A stretch of 64,000 nucleotides of DNA from UBA937 sp031549725 (GTDB taxonomy: Bacteria > Spirochaetota > Spirochaetia > Treponematales > Breznakiellaceae): assembly GCA_031549725.1 (NCBI GenBank), contig JAVBPH010000027.1, forward strand, positions 7,631 through 71,630. The letters are read 5' to 3'. Positions within the stretch are counted from its first letter, which is position 1. The number at the start of each line of letters is the position of its first letter. The translations under genes and the position numbers were made by a program. Below, piece after piece: positions 58,758-64,000 of this stretch. The notes beneath the pieces are model-generated. The model had not been told where the DNA came from, ran no database searches, and was given only the letters and a program-made list of their open reading frames with translations.

Positions 58758-59207
58758 CTGTTTTTATATGATAAAGATTTTATGTTACCCAGAGGAGGAT
58801 TTTATAATTTTTCCTCTGTGTAGTTTCACCTCTGTGTTTTTTGGTCCAGTGAGGTTATTTCCCTCTCGGAAGGTCCGGTTTCAGACCGGTGATCAATTTT
58901 ACCTCTGTGTTTTTTGATTCACCGGATACTTTTCCCTCCTCTGTGTTCCTGATTTTTCCTCTGTGTAGTTTCACCTCTGTGCTTTTGATCCAATAAGGTT
59001 ATTTCCCTCTCGGAAGGTCCGGTTTCAGACCGGTGATCAATTTCACCTCTGTGTTTTTTGATTCACCGGATACTTTTCCCTCCTCTGTGTTCCTGATTTG
59101 GATGGCCGGTTGGGTTTTTACCTGGATCCCAGGCAATTGACAATGATCCCCGGTTGTGGTAAGTTTTTTCCTGTTCCGATTTTCAACAAAACCGGAAGTT
59201 GTGTTAA
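58758..59207. other. Gene-free 450-bp stretch with a tandem repeat
   Basis: Mostly occupied by the two 145-bp direct repeats (58811-59099). No gene is supported before the tRNA. Confidence 0.7.
58811..59099. repeat. Tandem 145-bp direct repeat with CCTCTGTGT motifs
   Basis: Units 58811-58955 and 58956-59099 are nearly identical. Each holds four CCTCTGTG motifs (CCTCTGTGT in all but one) and a CCGGT-TTCAG-ACCGG hairpin. The same motif forms the terminator stem at 36037. Confidence 0.85.
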
Positions 59208-59282
59208 CGGGCAATAGCGCAGTTGGTTTAGCGTACAAGTCTGGGGGACTTGGGGTCCCCGGTTCAAATCCGGGTTGCCCGA
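59208..59282 (+). tRNA. tRNA-Pro (anticodon GGG)
   Basis: A 75-nt cloverleaf. The acceptor stem CGGGCAA/TTGCCCG has the C1-G72 pair typical of tRNA-Pro. The D stem is GCGC/GCGT, the anticodon stem CAAGT/ACTTG with loop CTGGGGG (anticodon GGG, positions 34-36), and the T arm CCCGG-TTCAAAT-CCGGG. The discriminator is A. CCA is not encoded. A hairpin, GGAAAGC/GCTTTCC, follows at about 59295-59320. Confidence 0.95.
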
Positions 59283-59413
59283 TAGTGTGTTTTTGGAAAG
59301 CGGTTGTTTTAAGCTTTCCCGCAGAAGCGGTCTGGAGGTTTTCCGGGCTGCTTTTTTATTGTCCTAATGTAATTCACGGGTGTTTTGGCGGTATTTTTTT
59401 CTCAATTATTTTT

Positions 59414-59577
59414 TTTATTCGTAAGTGGGTTTAATTCCTGCTGCATGCTTCCGCATAGGAGGCTCTGGGGCGTTCTTAAATTCTTGTAAATGAACATTGT
59501 ACGGGTATTAAACCCACATAACATCCATTCCTTGCAGAACCAACAAACCTTGCTGCTCTGGGACGAGGTTTTTGATT
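59414..59577. repeat. Family B element, long variant B6 (inverted)
   Basis: 164 bp on the minus strand from AATCAAAAAC to ACGAATAAA, closest to copy B5 (shared GTTTGTTGGTTCTG and TGGGTTTAATACCC). Confidence 0.7.
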
Positions 59578-59723
59578 GGGCGCTTTGCTTTATTTTATAA
59601 TGTAAATAGTTGGGGCGTTGCGGGGTATCTCCGGAGAAAATTCACCCCGCTGAGGGGGAAGCGGAGAACCGCAGGTTCGGAGCGGGGGGGAGACTTCCCC
59701 CTCCGGATTCTTATTGCTTGATA

Positions 59724-59753
59724 TTGTAATAAACCCTGTTTTTTAGGTAATAT
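59724..59753 (+). promoter_or_regulatory. Putative pfp promoter
   Basis: TTGTAA, 18 bp, TAATAT, about 50 nt before the pfp start. Confidence 0.4.
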
Positions 59754-59806
59754 CTTATCATGAAAGCTTTTTGACAAAGCATTCCAAGACAGAAAAGGAG
59801 ATTTTT

Positions 59807-61465
59807 ATGGAAATTTCTGCGTTACAAAAAGTACGCTATACCTACAAGCCCAAGCTGCCGGTGAGTTTGACCCTGCCCGTGGAAAACATCGAGGTTAACC
59901 TTGGGGCTCCCACTGAATCGATTGCAGACCAGGGTGATTTAAAAGCCCTTTTTAAGCATACCTATGGAAAACCTCTGGCTTCTTTTATAAAAGGCAAAAA
60001 CGACAAGACCACCAGGAAGCTTAATGTGGGGGTTATTCTTTCCGGCGGTCAGGCTCCGGGGGGGCACAATGTTATTGCCGGTCTTTATGATGGTCTTAAG
60101 AAAGGCAATAAGGATTCCAAACTCTATGGTTTTCTGGGAGGTCCCTCGGGGCTTACGGACAATAAAACCGTGGAAATCAGCGACGCCATGATGGATGAGT
60201 ACCGGAATACCGGCGGATTCGATATGATTGGTTCCGGCAGGACGAAAATTGAAACCCCTGAACAGTTTGCAGCATCCCTGGATACTGCAAAAAAACTGAA
60301 CCTGAATGCGGTGGTGGTTATCGGCGGGGATGATTCCAACACCAATGCGGCCCTTTTGGCTGAATATTTCCTGGCCCAGGGTTCGGATATCCAGGTGATT
60401 GGCTGCCCAAAAACCATTGACGGGGATCTTAAGAATGAACACATTGAGATTTCCTTTGGCTTCGATACGGCGGTAAAAACTTACAGCGAACTGATCGGCA
60501 ATATTGAACGGGATGCGAATTCCGCAAAAAAATACTGGCACTTTATCAAGGTGATGGGCCGTTCCGCTTCCCACATTGCCCTGGAATGTGCCCTCCAGAC
60601 CCAGCCTAATATCTGCTTTATCTCCGAGGAAATTGAGGAGAAAAAAATATCCCTGGGCCAGGTGGTGAACCAGATCTGTGATTCCGTGGCGAAACGGGCA
60701 AACAACAAGGAAAATTTCGGTGTGGTGGTTATCCCTGAAGGGCTGGTGGAATTTATTCCCGAGATGAAAAAACTTATTGCCGAACTGAATGATATTATGG
60801 CGATCCATGCGGATGATTTTGCCAGGCAATCTTCTTTTGAAGCCCAATCGGACTGGCTGAAGGCCAAGCTTTCAAAGGAATCCGCGGATCTTTTCCTTTC
60901 CCTTCCGGGGGAAATTGCAAAGCAGCTTCTGATGGACCGGGATCCCCATGGCAACGTACAGGTTTCCCGGATTGAAACGGAAAAACTTTTGATCGGTATG
61001 GTTGAACAAAAACTGGGAGAAATGAAAAAAGCCGGGACCTATACCGGAAAATTCAGTTCCCAGGGTCATTTCTTTGGTTATGAAGGACGCTGCGCCTTCC
61101 CGTCCAATTTTGATGCGGATTACTGCTATTCCCTGGGTTTCAGTGCCTTTGTACTGATTGCTTCCGGATTGACCGGTTACCTTTCCAGCGTAAAAAACCT
61201 GTCCCTGCCGGCCGATCAGTGGACCGCCGGCGGAGTTCCCCTGACCATGATGATGAACATGGAACAGCGGCATGGGGCAAAAAAACCGGTAATCAGGAAA
61301 GCACTGGTTGAACTGGACGGAATTCCCTTCAGGACATTTGCTTCCAAGCGGGATACCTGGGCGGTGAAAACCAGTTTCCTTTTCCCCGGGGCAATCCAGT
61401 ATTATGGTCCCAGCGAAATCTGCGACCAGCCGACCAAGACTTTAAAACTGGAACATCAAAAATGA
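59807..61465 (+). CDS. pfp: Pyrophosphate-fructose-6-phosphate 1-phosphotransferase (long form)
   Basis: A 552-residue PPi-dependent phosphofructokinase, catalysing the reversible committed step of glycolysis. SGGQAPGGHNVIAG is the phosphate loop; GGDD (173-176) marks PPi rather than ATP use; PKTIDGDL (201-208) carries the catalytic Asp; MGR (250-252) binds fructose-6-phosphate. Length and layout match the long group found in spirochaetes and plants. ATG 59807 follows AAAAGGAG, so the 12-residue extension is rejected. Confidence 0.96.
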   Translation: MEISALQKVRYTYKPKLPVSLTLPVENIEVNLGAPTESIADQGDLKALFKHTYGKPLASFIKGKNDKTTRKLNVGVILSGGQAPGGHNVIAGLYDGLKKGNKDSKLYGFLGGPSGLTDNKTVEISDAMMDEYRNTGGFDMIGSGRTKIETPEQFAASLDTAKKLNLNAVVVIGGDDSNTNAALLAEYFLAQGSDIQVIGCPKTIDGDLKNEHIEISFGFDTAVKTYSELIGNIERDANSAKKYWHFIKVMGRSASHIALECALQTQPNICFISEEIEEKKISLGQVVNQICDSVAKRANNKENFGVVVIPEGLVEFIPEMKKLIAELNDIMAIHADDFARQSSFEAQSDWLKAKLSKESADLFLSLPGEIAKQLLMDRDPHGNVQVSRIETEKLLIGMVEQKLGEMKKAGTYTGKFSSQGHFFGYEGRCAFPSNFDADYCYSLGFSAFVLIASGLTGYLSSVKNLSLPADQWTAGGVPLTMMMNMEQRHGAKKPVIRKALVELDGIPFRTFASKRDTWAVKTSFLFPGAIQYYGPSEICDQPTKTLKLEHQK

Positions 61466-61493
61466 AACGGCTTTAAAGAAGCCGGTTGACCGA

Positions 61494-61528
61494 GTCCCCG
61501 GGGTGCACTTCAACTCCGGGGCTTTTTT
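61494..61528 (+). terminator. Rho-independent terminator after pfp
   Basis: CCCCGG/CCGGGG-based hairpin followed by TTTTTT, 30 nt past the pfp stop. Confidence 0.8.
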
Positions 61529-61633
61529 ATAAGGAAATGTATTATAGGGTCTGGTTTAATACCAAATTTTTAACATTGTGATACACTACAGCCGGGGCAA
61601 CGCTCCGGGTGTTAATCCAGGCTTCCGAAAAAA

Positions 61634-61660
61634 AGGAATTCCCCGGGCCGGGGAATTCCT
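61634..61660 (-). terminator. Terminator after ftsH
   Basis: AGGAATTCCCC and GGGGAATTCCT, perfect 11-bp stem; on the minus strand followed by a T8 run. It may act in both directions between convergent pfp and ftsH. Confidence 0.85.
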
Positions 61661-61725
61661 TTATCTTTTAGGAGCAAATAGATACCGGTTATGTTCGGGA
61701 TATCAAATCCCGGGAATAACTGCGG

Positions 61726-63681
61726 TTATTTCTTCAATATTTCCATGAACTGCACACCGGTGATGGTTTCCTTTTCAATAAGGAACTCTGCGATTTCCCC
61801 GAGCTTTTTCTTATTTTCCTGCAGCAGTTTAACCGCAGTATCATGGCATTCGGTGATAATTTTCAGGACTTCCCTGTCGATTTCCGCCTCGGTTACCTGG
61901 GATACATTCAGCACATTGCGGCCGTCCAGGTACTGGTTTTGGGTACTTTCCAGGCCCATCATGCCAAAGGAGTCGCTCATGCCGTACTGGGTTACCATGT
62001 TGCGGGCCAGTTTGCTTGCCCGTTCAATATCATTTGATGCACCGGTACTGATTTCGCCGAACTCAACTTCCTCCGCTGCCCGCCCGGCCAGAAGGGTTGT
62101 AATCTGGGACAGCAGTTCGGTTTTGGTCAGCAGATACCGTTCTTCCTCGGGCATATTCATGGTATACCCCAGGGACCCCATGGTCCGGGGAACAATAGTA
62201 ATTTTCTGAACCGGCTGGGAATCCTTCTGCAGGGCAGATGCCAGGGCATGGCCTACTTCGTGGAAGGCTACCATCCGGCGTTCCTTCTGGTTCATGATCC
62301 GGTCTTTCTTTTCCTTTCCGGCAATGACCACTTCCACGGATTCCATTAAATCTTCCTGTTTTACTTCTTCCCGTCCCAGCCGGACCGCCCGGAGGGCAGC
62401 TTCATTGACCATATTGGCCAGATCAGCTCCGGCGGCTCCGCTGGTGGCCAGGGCGATTTCTTTCAGGTTCACATCACTGCCCAGCTTAACCTTTTTAGCA
62501 TGGACCTTCAGTATTGCCTCACGGCCGGGGAGATCCGGTTTTTCCACAATAACCCGGCGGTCAAACCGGCCAGGCCGGAGGAGCGCCTTGTCCAGGACCT
62601 CGGGACGGTTGGTTGCGGCCAGGACCAGCACGGCCTTGGAAGAGTCAAACCCGTCCATTTCCGAAAGCAGCTGATTCAGGGTTTGCTCCCGTTCATCGTT
62701 GCTGCCCATCTGATTGTCCCGGCTTTTTCCGATGGCATCAATTTCATCAATAAAAATAATACAGGGCGAATTCTTTGCAGCCTGCTCAAATAAATCCCGG
62801 ACCCGGCTGGCGCCAACACCCACAAACATTTCAACAAATTCGGAACCGGTAATGGAAAAGAACGGAACCTTGGCTTCCCCGGCCACAGCCTTAGCCAAAA
62901 GCGTTTTTCCTGTACCCGGAGGGCCTACCAAAAGCGCCCCCTTGGGCTGTTTAGCGCCGATCTTCTGGTATTTTTCAGGGCTGTGGAGGAAATCCACCAT
63001 TTCGGTAAGGCTTTCCTTGGCTTCATCCTGGCCTGCCACATCATCAAAGGTAACGCCGGTATTTCTTTCCAGGTCGTAAAACTTTGCCTTGGATTTACCC
63101 ACATTCATCATACCACCCAGGCCGCCGCTGCCTCCCATACGTTTGGCAAAACTGCGCATGAAAAAATAATAAATCCCATAGATTAATATTAAGGGGAAAA
63201 TCCAACTGGAGAAGAAACTCATAATCGGATTGTTCTGAACGATGGGTTTAAAGAAGGGAACTTCTTTGGATATAAGCCTTTGGGTTAGTTCAGGATCATC
63301 CACCCGGCCGGTATAATACACCATATTATTGGTCATCTGCTCGCTCATCTGTTTAATCCTGGCCTGCAGCTTCGGATCTTTTACGGTCAGCTCATCCTGG
63401 GACTGAATTTTCAGAATCTGTTGAACCGTTTCCTTATCTGCCTCAGGTTTGAGGGTCAGTTCGATCTGGGCATCCTCAATCTGGACCTGTTTGATCAGAC
63501 CGTTCTCCAGCAGTTGGATGAACTGGCTGTATTCAATTTGCACCTTGCGGTTGGCATTCATGGTGTTCATCATAAAATTGAGGAAGAACACAATAATGAG
63601 ACCAATGATCAGAAAATTCCATATACTTCCGCCTTTGGGATTCTGGTTTTCTGTATCCTGATTTTGTTGATTATTTTCCAT
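61726..63681 (-). CDS. ftsH: ATP-dependent zinc metalloprotease FtsH
   Basis: A 651-residue membrane AAA protease. Two TM helices (about 20-40 and 160-176) flank a periplasmic domain. Walker A is GPPGTGKT (253-260), Walker B IIFIDE (308-313), the second region of homology is NRPEVLDKALLRPGRFDR, and the zinc site is HEVGH (474-478). It degrades unassembled or misfolded membrane and regulatory proteins. GAGGAG lies 13 nt before the ATG, rather far; TAAAAT ends 7 nt before it, so both a leadered and a leaderless start are possible. Confidence 0.97.
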   Translation of the reverse strand: MENNQQNQDTENQNPKGGSIWNFLIIGLIIVFFLNFMMNTMNANRKVQIEYSQFIQLLENGLIKQVQIEDAQIELTLKPEADKETVQQILKIQSQDELTVKDPKLQARIKQMSEQMTNNMVYYTGRVDDPELTQRLISKEVPFFKPIVQNNPIMSFFSSWIFPLILIYGIYYFFMRSFAKRMGGSGGLGGMMNVGKSKAKFYDLERNTGVTFDDVAGQDEAKESLTEMVDFLHSPEKYQKIGAKQPKGALLVGPPGTGKTLLAKAVAGEAKVPFFSITGSEFVEMFVGVGASRVRDLFEQAAKNSPCIIFIDEIDAIGKSRDNQMGSNDEREQTLNQLLSEMDGFDSSKAVLVLAATNRPEVLDKALLRPGRFDRRVIVEKPDLPGREAILKVHAKKVKLGSDVNLKEIALATSGAAGADLANMVNEAALRAVRLGREEVKQEDLMESVEVVIAGKEKKDRIMNQKERRMVAFHEVGHALASALQKDSQPVQKITIVPRTMGSLGYTMNMPEEERYLLTKTELLSQITTLLAGRAAEEVEFGEISTGASNDIERASKLARNMVTQYGMSDSFGMMGLESTQNQYLDGRNVLNVSQVTEAEIDREVLKIITECHDTAVKLLQENKKKLGEIAEFLIEKETITGVQFMEILKK

Positions 63682-63860
63682 AAAATCGATTTTACTCCTC
63701 GTTTATATATTCAAGTGTTTTAAAAAGCTATGAAATAGTTTGTCTAACCTTTTTGGCAGGGTTTTCATGGAAATAGATTTACCCGCCCTTGGTTTTCGGT
63801 CCATCTTTAGCCCAAAATATCCTTTACATAATTATGACCGTAATTGGGTCTATATATAAC

Positions 63861-64000
63861 GAGCCTTTTTCAAAACTCGGTTAGTTTTGAAAAAGGCTTT
63901 TGCAGAAAGAATGCTATTTCCTTACCCATAAATAAAATAGTATTCTTTCTGCACTTACATCTAAGGTTGCTTTTTCAAAATTTGACATTTTGAAAAAGCC
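63861..64000. repeat. Family A interspersed element, copy A5 (cut by window end)
   Basis: 140 bp visible, starting GAGCC after TAAC, nearly identical to A2 over its length, including the GCAGAAAGAATGCTATTT hairpin. The last 2 bp and the expected TAAC duplication are outside the window. Confidence 0.85.

Larger units (their letters stand above)
59283..59806. other. Region between tRNA-Pro and pfp
   Basis: 520 bp with a tRNA-terminator-like hairpin, the inverted family B copy B6 and the pfp promoter region. No gene is supported. Confidence 0.6.

Noticed and set aside
58811..59099. Possible CRISPR array in the CCTCTGTGT repeats
   Set aside because: The repeated motif is only 9 nt with unequal spacing, the larger unit is a simple tandem duplication, there are no unique spacers, and no cas genes are in the window.
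59208..59577. Integrative element at the tRNA-Pro 3' end
   Set aside because: No direct repeat of the tRNA 3' end and no integrase gene is found downstream within the window; only repeat B6 and the pfp gene follow.

Overview
The window looks like chromosomal DNA from a treponeme (Spirochaetota, Treponemataceae). The signs are a long PPi-dependent phosphofructokinase, a spirochaete-type hexokinase, many lipoproteins with relaxed lipoboxes, an anaerobe's superoxide-reductase/rubredoxin/rubrerythrin set, and a MurE with a Lys/Orn-type rather than a DAP-type substrate motif. Genus-level placement is an inference from protein families; a termite-gut or other free-living anaerobic relative is plausible but not shown.

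Layout. 0-6 kb: gap (partial), a TetR regulator, a U32 peptidase-family protein, and valS with a small HD phosphohydrolase. 6-11 kb: yajC-secD-secF-ispH on the minus strand. 11-13 kb: oxygen-defence cluster (rubrerythrin, superoxide reductase, rubredoxin, one unknown). 13-19 kb: cell-envelope genes (TPR lipoproteins, a six-TM protein, an MltD-like transglycosylase, an exported protein). 19-23 kb: a CheY-like regulator, a membrane CheA-like kinase and an anchored solute-binding protein in one overlapping operon. 23-31 kb: cardiolipin synthase, a decayed Nudix/ferredoxin junction, a macrodomain protein, a secreted nuclease, nagA, an HdeD-like protein and hexokinase. 31-35 kb: an AT-rich accessory island with integron attC-like sites and no visible integrase. 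35-40 kb: a MEMO-like protein, an RqcH/NFACT protein, azlD with a broken azlC, an AMMECR1 protein and queD. 40-51 kb: murE, ddl, murD, an EpmA-like protein, envelope lipoproteins and cysK. 51-59 kb: a methyltransferase, ilvE, a phasin-like protein with an ABC1 kinase, and a TetR/flavoprotein operon. 59-64 kb: tRNA-Pro(GGG), pfp and ftsH.

The intergenic space is unusually structured. At least three families of short interspersed elements recur. Family A is about 142 bp, has three hairpins, 4-bp target duplications and compensatory stem changes. Family B is about 144 bp with conserved ends. Family C is exactly 140 bp with TA-flanked imperfect inverted repeats. Family A has broken two genes here: a transglutaminase-like gene and azlC. 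Family C brackets the EpmA-like gene.

A second global pattern is that at least ten genes without a Shine-Dalgarno sequence have a -10 hexamer ending about 6 nt before the start codon, often with a -35 at 17 bp. This predicts leaderless mRNAs. Functionally the window combines housekeeping (translation, Sec export, peptidoglycan synthesis, glycolysis, proteolysis) with sensory and accessory functions.
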